A DNA stretch of 64,000 nucleotides, taken from NCBI RefSeq assembly GCF_016808095.1, contig NC_068971.1:2604001-2668000 (forward strand). The letters are read 5' to 3'. This stretch comes from Vigna angularis (taxonomy: Eukaryota; Streptophyta; Magnoliopsida; Fabales; Fabaceae). The notes beneath the pieces were generated by a model. The model worked only from the letters and a program-made list of their open reading frames with translations, was not told the DNA's origin and did not search any database. A program made the position numbers and the translations under genes. Shown here in pieces: positions 10,655 through 22,734 of this stretch; position 1 is the first letter of the stretch; each line of letters starts with the position of its first letter.

Positions 10655-13236
10655 TTAACGAATAAGGGTGGCTAAACCACGAAAAGGCTCGGACAATCCA
10701 AGAGACTAGAGTTGTTTAAGACGCTAACAATATGCATAAACATTAAAGACAAGTCTAAACTTATTAATAAAACTTATAATGTCTTAGATCTTTTTTTATT
10801 AATAGTCCTAGTTAAGCAGTAAGTTCGAATGTTAAGAATGACCAGTGATAAACTTTATGTCTAGATGCACAATCAATTAGTTGTTTTGTCCTAGTCTAAA
10901 TTCTAATATCATGTCCAATGATAAAAAATCCACAATTATGTAATTAATCAATTAAGGTCGCGAATAAAACACGAGTCAAGAAAAAGAAATATATTAAATA
11001 GTAAAAATCATAAGGATTAAAGATACATTATATCCAACTCCTGTGAGTAAGGGAGTTAGTTACTCCTATACATTTTGAACACTAGAAAAGAGTAATGAGC
11101 AATGCCTCCAGCCTCCAAAATGAGCATTTGTTGTATTTCTCTTAAAGTTAGTTTTCTATGCTCTAAAGGTGTGTCTTTCTAACTCTGTCAAGTCTCCTAT
11201 TTATAGGATCTAGGCGAGTTTGCTCGAATTAGACTAGGGTTGGAATTTGTACTTGATTTTGTAATTGAAGTAACCAACTTACTTAACAACTGATTTTTTT
11301 GAAATATTCGTCAATTTTAAGTGATTTTCATTTATTGGATTTTTATAATTGAAGTAACTCAATATGTTGATAACTGATTTTGTTGAGATATTATTCAATC
11401 TTCAGTGATTTCCATTTATCTACACAATATTTTAAAAAACAAAAGTTAAATATTTATATTTCCTAATTTGTTAAATAAAAACCTTAATTATCTAAAAAGT
11501 AATAATAAAAATACTAATAAAAGATAAAAATAAAAACAATGGTAATGTCAATTATCATAGACCGAGCATGAGTTTGAAATAGTTCAACACATAAAACAAA
11601 ATTATCTTTCTCAATTTTTAGCACAAATGGAATGATATTTTTTATTTTAGTGATAGTGAGGACAAATGAAATTAGTTTACCTAAGGAGGACTGTGGTGAA
11701 GGAACCACAATGACTTGCGAAGAGTTAGGAGAAAAGTTTGTTGAAGACATGACATCGGATCAATGATGAGGCACAAATGCACAACGAAAAAAAAAAGTGG
11801 TTGTAGAACTATCAGGTAGGACGCTAATAGTTGGGACTAAGGGTTGTGCATGCGATGATACAAAGGAAAAATGAGAGGGAGATAAGGCACAAAGGCATAT
11901 TGGTGGCAAATATTAGAATGTAATGACGAATCGGAGGCACAACAATGACAAGCGACACAATGGTGACAAGCGTCACGACGAAGGTTGCATCACTATGTTT
12001 GGAGGAGAAAGAGGAAAATATGAAATTATAACAAGAGTTGGGGTCACAACCAACTTCACTCTCAAAGGGTCTCGGGCATGGAAAGGCACAATCACAACGA
12101 AGTTTCTAACCGAAGTGGAGGCACACGTGCAACGATCGTTGTGTTTTGTCTAAAAGTATGAGATTTTATTTTTTTGGATTTGATATTATTCACATCCCTC
12201 AAGCAATGTCTAAGTTACATGTAATAATGATTTTCATTATTTATCATTGTAAAAACTCAAGTGGATAAAAGGATAACTCAAGTGAAATTTATAATTTGAG
12301 TAAGAGATAGATCATTGCAAATCTCTCCTCTAAAAGTGTTGACCTTCAAGCAACAAGTTCGTTGCTTAAACATGAGGAGGACAATGTTGTATGAGCTATG
12401 GAATTTTATAGATCATGCAACCAGGTTAAGGCACTCAATGTAGAGTTTGTTGATCAAGTGTTGATGAAACAGTGAGTTTCATTTCTAAAACTTTTTGAAA
12501 GTGATCAACATGGTTCTCAAGCATGATGAGAACTCCCAAGCGTGAAAAATGAGTATTTGAACAAAGAAGGGGCAAAACCTAATTTTAATCTTTGCAGGTA
12601 CCCTCAACTGCACATGAGGATACTTAAACGATAAGTTTTTTACAATTATGGGAAGTGACGAGGTCACTAAAGTGATGTGTGATGTAAAATGTATGATAAT
12701 GTATGATATGCCTGTTGTGATGTACATTGTTGAGAATGACGGTGAATAATGTGTGTAACATGTGTATAAGGTGATACAAACACTATTTATATAATATGTG
12801 ATTTTTTTTATGGTACGACCTCTTGTGGAATGTAACCCATTATAGATGTTTGGCCATTTATTGATGTGTGTTGTTCTCGTGGATACTTGAGATGATATCA
12901 GATTATAAGAGCTAATATAATAAACATATTAAATTATTAAGAAAAAAGTGATATTATGACTTCAATGATGATCAAAAGAGGTTTATACTTGACTTGATGG
13001 TATATATACCTTTCATTTCATAACAAATGTTTGTATCATTTTATATATTAATTTATACCACTAGTATATGCATAATAAATTGAGACATTATACTCCTAAT
13101 GATTTTCATAGAATATGAGTTTTTCACTTTAGACATAGTGTAAGAGTGAGTGAAGTTGGAAAATGGTTATATAGTGTGATATGACAAAGGATGTGAACGA
13201 ATAGTAACATATACACAAAACTTTTGAAACTTGTAG
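10655..13236. other. Repeat-derived intergenic DNA without a supported gene
   Basis: AT-rich sequence with only short frames. The 76-codon frame at 11923-12153 is a low-complexity His/Asn/Lys-rich translation and is not credible as a gene. An 84-bp tandem duplication lies at 11263-11423. Parts look like decayed LTR sequence, but I cannot give ends. Confidence 0.45.
11263..11423. repeat. Two-copy tandem duplication, 84-bp period
   Basis: AATTGAAGTAAC recurs at 11263 and 11347. It is followed in both copies by AACTGATTTT(T/G)TTGA and then by AGTGATTT(T/C)CATTTAT. The copies differ by scattered substitutions and small gaps. Confidence 0.7.
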
Positions 13237-13830
13237 TTGTTAAAGTGCAAGCTTGTACATATTGGGAATTCAGACATGATTCCCACAATAAGTAGATATG
13301 AGAAAGTTGAACAACAAAAGAAGATCCATAAATTCATTGTTTTTAGGTTTTGAGGTTTTGAGTTTGAGGTGATATCAATACCTTATGTGGTTGGGTTTAC
13401 GTCTAATAGTTGTTGTATATATCTTTCTAGACTCCCCTTGAAAGATCTATCAATGGTATCAGGACTGTCATTTTGTCTGATTGACTAAAACGAGAACAAC
13501 ATGGTTTCCATATCAAAAGTCTGCCTAATAAAAGTTCAGACAAGTACGTTCCATTAAGATGAGTGATGATGCAAGTTAAAGAGTATTCATGGTTATCTTG
13601 AGGGAATGTACTAATGTGAAAGAAACTCACTTTTGAAGAAGAGATCCTTGGAAATCCAAGTGAGTCTAAATTTTACATTGAATAAATATGAAAAAGTTAA
13701 GCAATAGATAAAAAAGAAGACCCATACAATCATTATCTTATAATTTTGAATTAAAAGTGATATTAATTTCTTATGTAAATTAAAATCATATCTTATTAAT
13801 ATTATATTTTTCATATCATTCATGGAAAGA
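13237..13830 (+). mobile_element. Degenerate TRIM-like element (same family as 10231-10654)
   Basis: A first unit contains AAATTCATTGTTTTTAGG and GTGATATCAATACCTTATG and ends at about 13453. It is followed exactly by TGGTATCAGGAC (13454-13465), a primer-binding site. A second unit at about 13605-13830 repeats AAGAAGACCCATACA-like and AGTGATATTAATTTCTTATG blocks. The outer ends are blurred. Confidence 0.5.
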
Positions 13831-14014
13831 CTCTCATCACCCATGGTTATAAAAACATTTATTTAATGTATTATAACTTAATATTACTGTAAAGAAGAAT
13901 GCTTGACTAATTATGTTACAAATATTAATATAATGTATTGTATTTATATACTTTCATGTTTGATTATCTTTCAAATACATTGTGCGTTATGTATATCAGT
14001 TGCCAACATGAAAA

Positions 14015-14017
<3 letters not shown>

Positions 14018-14086
<69 letters not shown>
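14018..14086. repeat. (AT)n microsatellite, about 69 bp
   Basis: An uninterrupted AT run, visible directly. It is the longest in the window. Confidence 0.95.
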
Positions 14087-14090
<4 letters not shown>

Positions 14091-14302
14091 TTCAAAGAAA
14101 CAATTTTGTAAGAGAATCTCCACTTTTAAACTTTTACCATTATTTATTATTTCAATCCTATTTTATCATAGATGTTAAAATTTTAATTTGGCCAACCCAA
14201 TCCAAAATTTAAACACTATAATTTTTTAAGGCTTAATTCAATTCAATATAAATTTATAGATTATATGTGTTAAGAAGTAAATCTAGAATAAACTATAATC
14301 TG

Positions 14303-14432
14303 ACTGTGATACCATGTTAAGAAGTGAATTAAGTCTAACTCAATTTCATAAAAATGACTTGTGAAGTTTGCACTTACTTATATATTTTAAATTGACCTTA
14401 TCTCTGGTCGATGTGAGAATTTCACTAAACAT
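14303..14432 (-). mobile_element. LTR/TRIM remnant with primer-site complement
   Basis: TGACTGTGATACCA (about 14301-14314), a degenerate complement of the Met-tRNA primer site, abuts TGTTAAGAAGTGAATTAAG (from 14315). That reads like the start of a common legume LTR. It continues to about CTCTGGTCGATGTGAGA and ends near AACA. A weak partner copy may lie at about 14225-14290. Confidence 0.45.
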
Positions 14433-15439
14433 ATATCCTTTATAAACATTTAAACTTTAAATTCAAAAATAAATAAATATTTTAAAATTTTGGTTACATT
14501 GATTAACTAATTTTTTTAAATATAATTATTATATTTAAAAATAGTTCAACCCTATTAATTTAACTTGGCTTAAGTTTATATAAAATGTAGACTAAACATA
14601 TCAGACATAAAATGCAATAAATTTTATAACATATTTTAGAGTGATCCATTATCTCGTATTTTATTTTTTTCTTTTATCATCTAAACATACCACAAATAAA
14701 AAATTACATAAAAAATAGAAAAGCCTTTAATTTAAAAATATATAATAAAGTCTAATCAGTTAACAATTATAAAAAATATAAATCAGTTCAAAGAATAAAT
14801 AGCATGAACAATGTCATAAATATAATCAAGGTAAGAATTAATAATTAAGAATATAGCGGTAACAAAAAAAAATGATGATAACAATAACTAAAGTAATAAT
14901 GATAATATAACAGCAACAATAATGATGAGAATGTCGTGAATAATGAAAATGGTAACATTGTTTCATAATTATCTTCTAAATAAATCTTCAAGTAAGCATT
15001 TTATTTTTAGTTGTATATTTAATTTAAGGATTGAAATTATAATTTTTATAGCATCATTGAATATGTATATGTATAATAGTTTTACATTATTAGTTTTAAT
15101 TGGTCTATTAGTAATTTATTTACTATATATTAGCTTATTTAGATATTTTAATGCAAAATAATACTTAAATAAGTTATTCTTGTCACGGTGATAGCAAACT
15201 CTATCGTCTTATTGCAATTCTAGATTAAGACTTCTTAATAATGATTTTAAAGATCATGGTTGAGGATATTTTTCTTGTAGTTATAGATTCCATAACATAC
15301 ACCGATTAAATTCATATTCTCCTGAATAAATTGAGAAAATTTTAGTAAACTTTGTAAACATAATCTCATAATAAAAAATAAAAATAAAAATATTAACTAT
15401 TAACAAATAAAATTTGTTAAAAATAATAAAAAATTGTCA
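14433..15439. other. Very AT-rich spacer, no gene seen
   Basis: Only short frames of Ile/Phe/Asn-rich composition occur. The 72-codon frame at 14943-15161 is AT-driven and resembles nothing known. Confidence 0.5.
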
Positions 15440-16190
15440 CTAATTTAACTTAATTGAAAGATTATTAATAAGAAAAAGTCTCTTGATAAAATATTTGTCA
15501 ATAAATTTTATTAGTGAATAATAAATTATTTATAATTATTAATGGTAAAATATTTATCTATAAATATCACAATTTAGTATTATTTTTTTTTATTTTTTTT
15601 CTTCTTCTCTATTTCCTCTTCTTTTTATCATAGTTGTTGACGCTTTAATCATCTCTGATTGTCACGGTTATTATAGTCACCATCATTATTTCATCTTTTC
15701 GATATTGTAATTATCCTCTCTTCTTTTCTTCTTCTTCTTACTCTTCCACTTAATTTATAAAAAATTCTCATCAAATTTTATAAAAAATTTATAACTTTTT
15801 TTTTCTACCAAAAAAGCTATCAATAATAAAATTATAAATTATCGATATATTTTAAAAACGAATTTTATAATTTATAACTACTTATGAATTTTACTAATAT
15901 ATTTTATAAGAACCAGTTAAAACCCAAAGCATAAAGTATTTATAGATGATAAATCTATCACGAGAGACTAATCTATCAAAAGTAACTATTATAATTTATT
16001 CATAAAATTCATCAATAAATACATTATCAATAAAAATATCCATTTATAATAAAATTATAATTTATTAATAAATTTTATCAATAAATTTATTAATAATAAA
16101 TATTTTCATCAATAATTAAAATTTTAAAATGTGTTGATATTAATAATACATTTTTCACAATTATCAGTAACTATGCAAATTCTTATAGTG
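15440..16190 (-). mobile_element. Probable decayed CACTA-type transposon end
   Basis: On the minus strand the stretch starts CACTATAAGAA (16190 inward), which fits a CACTA terminus. It is followed by many short repeats like TTATTGATGAATTTT and TTATTAATAAA in both orientations. These resemble the subterminal TTACCGACG-type arrays of plant CACTA elements after C-to-T decay. No transposase and no second terminus were found, so this is a truncated or miniature relic. Confidence 0.35.
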
Positions 16191-16515
16191 TGATGATAAG
16201 TGTTAAGACCGCAATTTTATGCGTCAACGCAATGATACTGAGACAAAGATTCAAAATCTCATGTTGATAGACAATACCTATTCTCGTAAAGAATTATGAA
16301 ACATTTAAATTGCTTGCCGTAATAGAAACGTTTTTTTTTTCTAATGTAAATTAACACTTGTTTTCTTGATAATATAATTTCTTCAGATAGTTTCAAGAAA
16401 CAACTACTCACGAATCCATAAAACAAATTTTAAAGGTAAGAGATATACGATGAACGGAATCATTGATAAATTTAATATTGGCTTTGGAAACGAGGACAAC
16501 TTTCATTATTATATT

Positions 16516-16552
<37 letters not shown>

Positions 16553-18287
16553 GAAGGACAAATACAATCTGCTTCCTAGAAATCTCATTTGAATGGAAAT
16601 AATTATGAAATATCATTCATATGAGTTTCACAATAAAAACTTCCATAATTTAGGATATTTGTGAAGAAAGAAACATCCTTGGTTCTACGCATACCTTCTC
16701 TTCAAACATAATGATTGAATATCAAAATAGTGTAAAAATAAAGAAATATTTTTTTTTATCATTCAATACTAAGTTATTGTATCGATACATATATATGCAA
16801 AAAACAATAACACCAAAAAAAAAAATCTGAAATTCAAAATTTTGTTTAGTAGTGACAATTTTTTAGAATTAATAAGTGGTATGTATATGTAAATATGATT
16901 ACATGAAAATGTTTAAGGATATTGCATATTTAATAGCATGGTGTGAATAACAATATTATGAATTATGGGATTTCATTTAGAGATAAATAATTGGATAAAT
17001 GGAGACTAAATAGTATTTGTGAGATGATTTAATAGTTATCAACGGTAAGATATGTAAAAGGAAGAAAAAAAAAAGAAAAATCTTTCTTATTATTTTTGAA
17101 TAAAAAATAAAAAATATATACTAAAAAGTATTTATAATTTTCTATTTTATTCTTATAATTACTCTAATATATTTTATAATAATGGAACATTATTATTGTA
17201 AATCGACTATTTTAATATAGATAATAATAATAATATATTTTTTCAATAATCTTAAAATATAATTTATTTTTTAACAAGATATGTTGAGATATGGTGCAAA
17301 TATTAAATTAAAAAAATTGATAATACGTTTAAGTTCTAATGATATATGAAGTTTCATACTATAAAAAGTTAATGAAAATTTAGTACACTAAGTTGAGAGT
17401 TAGTTATACCAAATTAAAAATATGTAGAAATCACTTTATCATAAAAGATTATACAATAAACCCGTTCTAAAAAAGGTTATGTTATCATACATACTAAATG
17501 GTGACAAATATGTTAATATCCGAGTGTAAACTTAATAATAATAGTTTAGAAATAATTAATGTTTATTTATATGATATAAATCGGTATATGACTTTTAATA
17601 AACTTGGTATTAAACTATTTATATATAAATTGTGATTAAATATTTAATAAAAATATATAACCATAGGAAAGAAAAGGTTGTGAATTTGATGAAGAGTAAT
17701 TATATTCTAAGGTTATGTTTCCTAAAATGAAAAAAAAATGTATAAAAGTGGGGTTTGAATTGATGGCACATGTACTATTGAATTCTCCCAAAAGATCTCT
17801 TTCTCACAAAAGCTATACAATAAAGAAAGAGAGCATTGCATAGATACCAAACGATCCAGATGAGCAATAAATAGTGTCTCAATCAACGGTCACAAAATGC
17901 TTACCCACCTCTGCTTCTCATCATAAATAGAAATATCACTTCCAATTTTCAAACCAACACTTAATGCTCAACGTCTCTGTCTCTGTCCACTCTCATATTA
18001 TACACACATTCAAACATTCCATCAATTTTTTTAACTTAAATTCCATTCTATTTATTTAGCATGTGCTCTCGATGAAGCATATAAGAAATCAATTATAGAA
18101 AAAATCACAACAAATTGAATGGTCAAATATTTAATTCAATGATTATTCGGTTCAAAGATATAATTTATTAAATATTTAAAACTTAACTATGATAAGATAA
18201 GTAATCGATAGTTAAAAACAATGTTATTTTACAATATAAAAAAGAATCGATAAGACACAAAAAGAAAAACAAAATTAAGAGTACCGA
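16191..18287. other. AT-rich intergenic DNA, no gene seen
   Basis: It contains a short (AT)n run at about 16519-16548 and scattered homopolymers. No coding segment or defined repeat could be supported. Confidence 0.5.
16519..16548. repeat. (AT)n microsatellite, about 30 bp
   Basis: A simple AT run seen directly. Confidence 0.9.
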
Positions 18288-18292
18288 CTAGA

Positions 18293-20900
18293 TGTAACAT
18301 CCCAAAATATAGTAATTACCATAGATTAGAATTAATTACAATTAACAGTTAAAATCATGCAGTTTTATACTAAGCGCAGAGATTCTAAAAACCGAACGTT
18401 ACACGCACAGAAGCAAACTACCATACAGCAGTATTCCAGAGTCAAAAGACGAACGGTTTTACAAACTTTAACCGAACGTCCAAAAGCTAACATAAAACTA
18501 AAGCTACAACTAACGAGCGCCTAGGGCTCGGCTTTAACCTCTACTTCAACAAGGTTGGCGTCTCCCAAATTTTCTCCTTCCAGCATTTCTTCAAGTGGCG
18601 CCTCACCATCTGCTCACACCCACACGGATGATCATTGCATTGACAAGACAGACGTACATAACCAGTAGACAACACAAGGAATTGCAAGGGTAAGCTTAGG
18701 TAGTTTAATTCATACAACTCATATAACAATTTCACATAAGCAATTAACATACGAGACATACAACAATACATCAAAGCATAATATAATTCATCCCAACTCT
18801 CATAAGACCGACCGTCCGGACTATATGAATCCATGTAACTACAGGCGTTCTTGCACTTGGGTGGTGTGGTAACTGGAAACACTCTTCAGCTGCCACCCAA
18901 GGTTAACCCTATCAGTCCAAAGTACTCAAGAGGACTAGGGCCTCCTGCCATTCCCACACATGACCTACTCCCCTCTACTTGAGGACGAGCACTCACGGAA
19001 TATCAGGATGAACAGCCATCAGCAATTTTACCATGGTCATACTACACAACTCAATCATATTCAAATCAGAGAGACGTTCCTCCTTAGAACGTTCGTTCAA
19101 AATCCACTTTCAATATTTCACTTAAAATAACGTTCGCACACCTTAACCATTTCTATTATTCACATTTTCATTCTTTGTTCCACTTTGATAAAATAACGAG
19201 CGTTCATCCTTTAATAAATAAGGACGAACGTATTTCAGTACATTGAATCTTCGTTTTTGAACAAAAGAAACGAGCCCTTGTCCACTGACGGACGTTACGA
19301 ATACTTAACTCATTTTAAGAAACTGAATATATAAGATCTGAATAATACTTAGAATAATTTAAGTATAAAGAATTCGGATTGAATCAAATGGATAGATGCA
19401 CCACAAATGACGTAGATATATTAACAGAATGTAATTTAATTCAGGGGACAACACTGCCAGTCAATGACCGAACGTTCAATAAATAAATTTGGACGAACGC
19501 TATTTACGTTCGCTCAGGAATCAATAATAAGGACGAGCGTTCAGTATAAAACCGAACATTGCTTAGGACGAACGCTAGGTAAATGACCGAGCACTAAATA
19601 GAACGGACGCTCGATATAAGACCGAGCGCTCATTTGGACGAACGCTCAGTATAAGACTAAGCGCTACCTATAACGAACGCCGGATTACAAAACCGAGCGT
19701 TACTAATATAACTTCAATTTATAGCGATCGTTGGACACCACTAGGATGAGCCGAACGCTCAAACCTAGCCTTTCACAATAAGGCGCTCGTTCTTAAGCAG
19801 AATCCTTTCCAAATGAAAGAATTCCCATTCTAAGTCATTTTCAGGGGAAACCGAACGGTATAAGACCGTTCGATGACGAGCGTGCATTATCAAACAAAGA
19901 CTATGATATTTTCCAGATTTTTCATCTACAATAACTTCACAGTTTTCGTACGATTCATAACTTATAATTTATCTCCACCATAAATCTCATAAATTACATA
20001 ATTCATATTATCATCTCATACTATACAGAAATTATTCATTTTCCAAAGCATACGTTTCATCCTCAACATACAGTTCAAACAATATCATTCATATCCATCC
20101 ATTACACAGTACTCGTTCATGCATACTTAAATATCATACAGTTCATTCATCCAGTACAGTTTCATGCTTTCACATACATCATGCAAGTATCAATTAAATT
20201 ACTAAAGCTTCCCTTACCTGGATCAGTAGTGAACGAACGTCCTAACGTGAAAATCCGTGTTCGCCCAACTATCACCTCTAACCTCAGACTACTCAACTCT
20301 TGGAACTAAAATCAACCCAGAAACCAACATTTGATTCAGAGACAGAAAATGCATGTAACCATACTTGGTTTTTGCATGAACCTTAATAATGAACAATTAA
20401 AGGACGAACGTACCAGAATTCAAAACTGGAACTTGTTCGGTTTGATGGAAAGCTCACGGCGTCTGGACTGCTTCTATGGTCTCTGAAATTGGATCGGAGA
20501 AGAAGAAGGTAAGATATGGTAGAGAGAAGATGGAGATTCTAGAGAGAAGGCAGAGGATTTGGAAGCAAAAGTTCGGGGAAGAAGATGAAGCATGCAGAGA
20601 AAATGGGAAAGGGTTTTCCAGAAAAGTGATTTCTCTCCCCACGTAGGACGAACGTCCACTCGCCTGGTGCCACTTGGAATCCACTAACGTTTTCGAACGT
20701 TCTAAAGTGACACTTGGCAGCTGCATGCAGAATGGGTGTGAGTGCGTTTTAATTGCACTGCACGTGTGACGATGGTGCATTAAATGGCGTCAAGAACGAG
20801 GGGTGGGGTTCGTTTCTTAATTAAAATTTATGGACAGGATTTAAGGGTAATAATTACGTGATTTGACAGGTGGCAGTGATTAAATTTTCGAGACCTCACA
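18293..20900 (-). mobile_element. Solo LTR, 2,608 bp, with 5-bp target duplication CTAGA
   Basis: The unit begins TGTAACATCCCAAAATAT and ends AATTTTCGAGACCTCACA, so it has TG...CA ends that are also imperfect inverted matches of each other. It is flanked by CTAGA at 18288-18292 and again at 20901-20905, a perfect 5-bp target duplication. No internal element sequence or second LTR is present, so it is a solo LTR left by recombination. The size and the GGGATGTTACA-type end read on the minus strand suggest a large Ty3-gypsy family. The frames at 18541-18882 and 20454-20780 (minus) are LTR-internal and not genes. Local GC is clearly above the surroundings because of CGAACG/CGAGCG motifs. Confidence 0.88.
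19531..19706. repeat. 35-bp minisatellite, five units, inside the solo LTR
   Basis: Units start at 19531, 19566, 19601, 19636 and 19671. The first four are exactly 35 bp and the last is 36. Each follows the pattern GGACGAACGCT, then about 8-9 variable bases, then ACCGAGCGCT, then an AT-rich joint. A partial unit with the same words precedes the array (19464-19530). Confidence 0.85.
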
Positions 20901-20905
20901 CTAGA

Positions 20906-21396
20906 CTAAACTGTGAAGGTGTGATTTTCGATCCTATACCTATTAAAACACATGTATTATAAAATAAAATAATTATAACTTTTTAAAAATGAAAAATAAA
21001 AAATATTATTAAATAAATATTTGAAAAATATATGTGTGTCAAAAGGTATTGTTTTTATTATAATGTTAACACAGCGTTGCCAAGTGTTTAAATTAATGTA
21101 AACTATATGCTTACGTTTTCCTTAAAAACAGGCATAAGGTTACATTAAAAAGACACATTTTAGGTTAAGAAAAGCAAAAAAATGTTTCTTAACATGAAAA
21201 AGCGAGTCCTTAGTGGCATAGCTGTCCATAAGAATTAGGTACTTGACTACTTGTTAGGTCCTCGGGTCAAAGAAGAAAAGGTTTTCTATCTGTTTAACCT
21301 GTCATAATATCAGATAGTTTCAATATTAAAAAATTAAATAAATTAGGGTTTTGAAATAAAAAAAATGTTAGTTTTAAATTCTTCAATCGCGTATTC

Positions 21397-21437
<41 letters not shown>

Positions 21438-22734
21438 GTATGCATTTTCATATAATTTTATAAATATTTAAAAGATGGAACTTTGTCTCTTTATAATGAT
21501 TTAATTCCATGCAGTTAAAAATATTGATTAGTTTACTTTTAAAAATTATATGAATGTAATTTGATAATTTAAAAGAAAACTAAAAATGACGCTCTGTTTT
21601 GATAATTTTGAAGTTGAATTAACTAAACAGTATTATTCCTGTAAAAATACAATTTTTAAACAACTTACATACAAAGTTTAGTGTTTTAGCATGGTTATTT
21701 AGTTAAAGTTAATGTTTCTTTTTCATAATTCATACAATATAAATTGCACTAAAATTATTTATAAATAAAATTCTACTTCTGGTCGAAAAATCACAATCAA
21801 AATACCAGATAAGCTTATGTCCTTTTCCTCGGGTCTCACCGTCACCGCACGTGGCCCGTCTCAATAATGGTAATGTGAAAAATAATTTATATTTTCAATC
21901 ACTTAGAAATTATCATATAGGATGATTTAAAAATAAGTAGTAATTAAAAATATTGTTGCGTTATTAAACACAGTTTTTATTTAAACTATATTTCGCGGTC
22001 TTTCTTATAAATTAAGAAATATAACCTCATTCATTAGATTACTCTTTTTTTATTCAAATGCAATTTAAATCCATCCATAGAAAATCATAATATTACTCCC
22101 AGTACAACCTAAGTTTTTTTTTTCTCAAAAAGAAAATAATATTTAATATCTCACCACCTCTTTTTTAGGGAAATTATTACATAATATTATGACTCCTATT
22201 CATGAAAACATACTTACATTAGCATTTTTGTTGCCAAAATAATTTAAATATTTTTTTAATTACATAAATATTATTAATCAAAACCGCAGTCATAAGTATT
22301 CTGATAAGAGTTATTTACAAAATTTGTTTATGAACAAAAACAGTTTTCTTAAATAAACATCATATAAAAGTTAACATTTACCTGCTCTGTGTTCATTGGT
22401 TAGCTAGCTAGACAAGGGCGCAGGCAGGATCCCTTTCCATGTCCATGAAACTGCTAAATTTTGTTGGGAGGAACAGAAAAAATGCAAAACAAATTCTGAA
22501 AAGAAAAAAATTAGAAAGAGAAAGAGAAGAAGATCGAGAAGCTGATCCAACTCGAACAAACAAAAGACTCTCTTGTTTGTGGACTGAGTACGAAGACAGA
22601 AGAAAACATGCTTTAACACGTGCCTTTTCAATCCCACTGCTTTTCGCATTCTGACTATTCCATACTTCCTTCTTCTCTTCTCAGTTCCTCTTCTCAAGAG
22701 AGAGAAACAGTGAGACATTTTCTCTCACTTCTCA
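20906..22734. other. AT-rich spacer and promoter/5' UTR of the O-fucosyltransferase-like gene
   Basis: Mostly AT-rich without genes. An (AT)n run lies at about 21400-21433. The last 300 bp are less AT-rich, purine/pyrimidine-skewed and likely contain the promoter and 5' UTR of the gene starting at 22735. The short frames at 22404-22718 and 22439-22654 overlap each other on opposite strands and are not supported. Confidence 0.5.
21400..21433. repeat. (AT)n microsatellite, about 34 bp
   Basis: A simple TA run seen directly. Confidence 0.9.

Noticed and set aside
11923..12153. 76-codon His/Asn/Lys-rich frame
   Set aside because: Low-complexity translation of GACAA/CAACG-like repeats; no domain, no coding neighbours.
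14213..14235. CACTATAATTTTTT as the missing left end of the CACTA relic
   Set aside because: Only the first eight bases match the right end and no subterminal repeats follow.
18541..18882. 113-codon frame with many Cys residues on the - strand
   Set aside because: It lies wholly inside the solo LTR and is better explained as chance coding in repeat DNA.
20454..20780. 108-codon Ser/Pro-rich frame on the - strand
   Set aside because: Inside the solo LTR, pyrimidine-rich untranslated-type sequence; no family resemblance.
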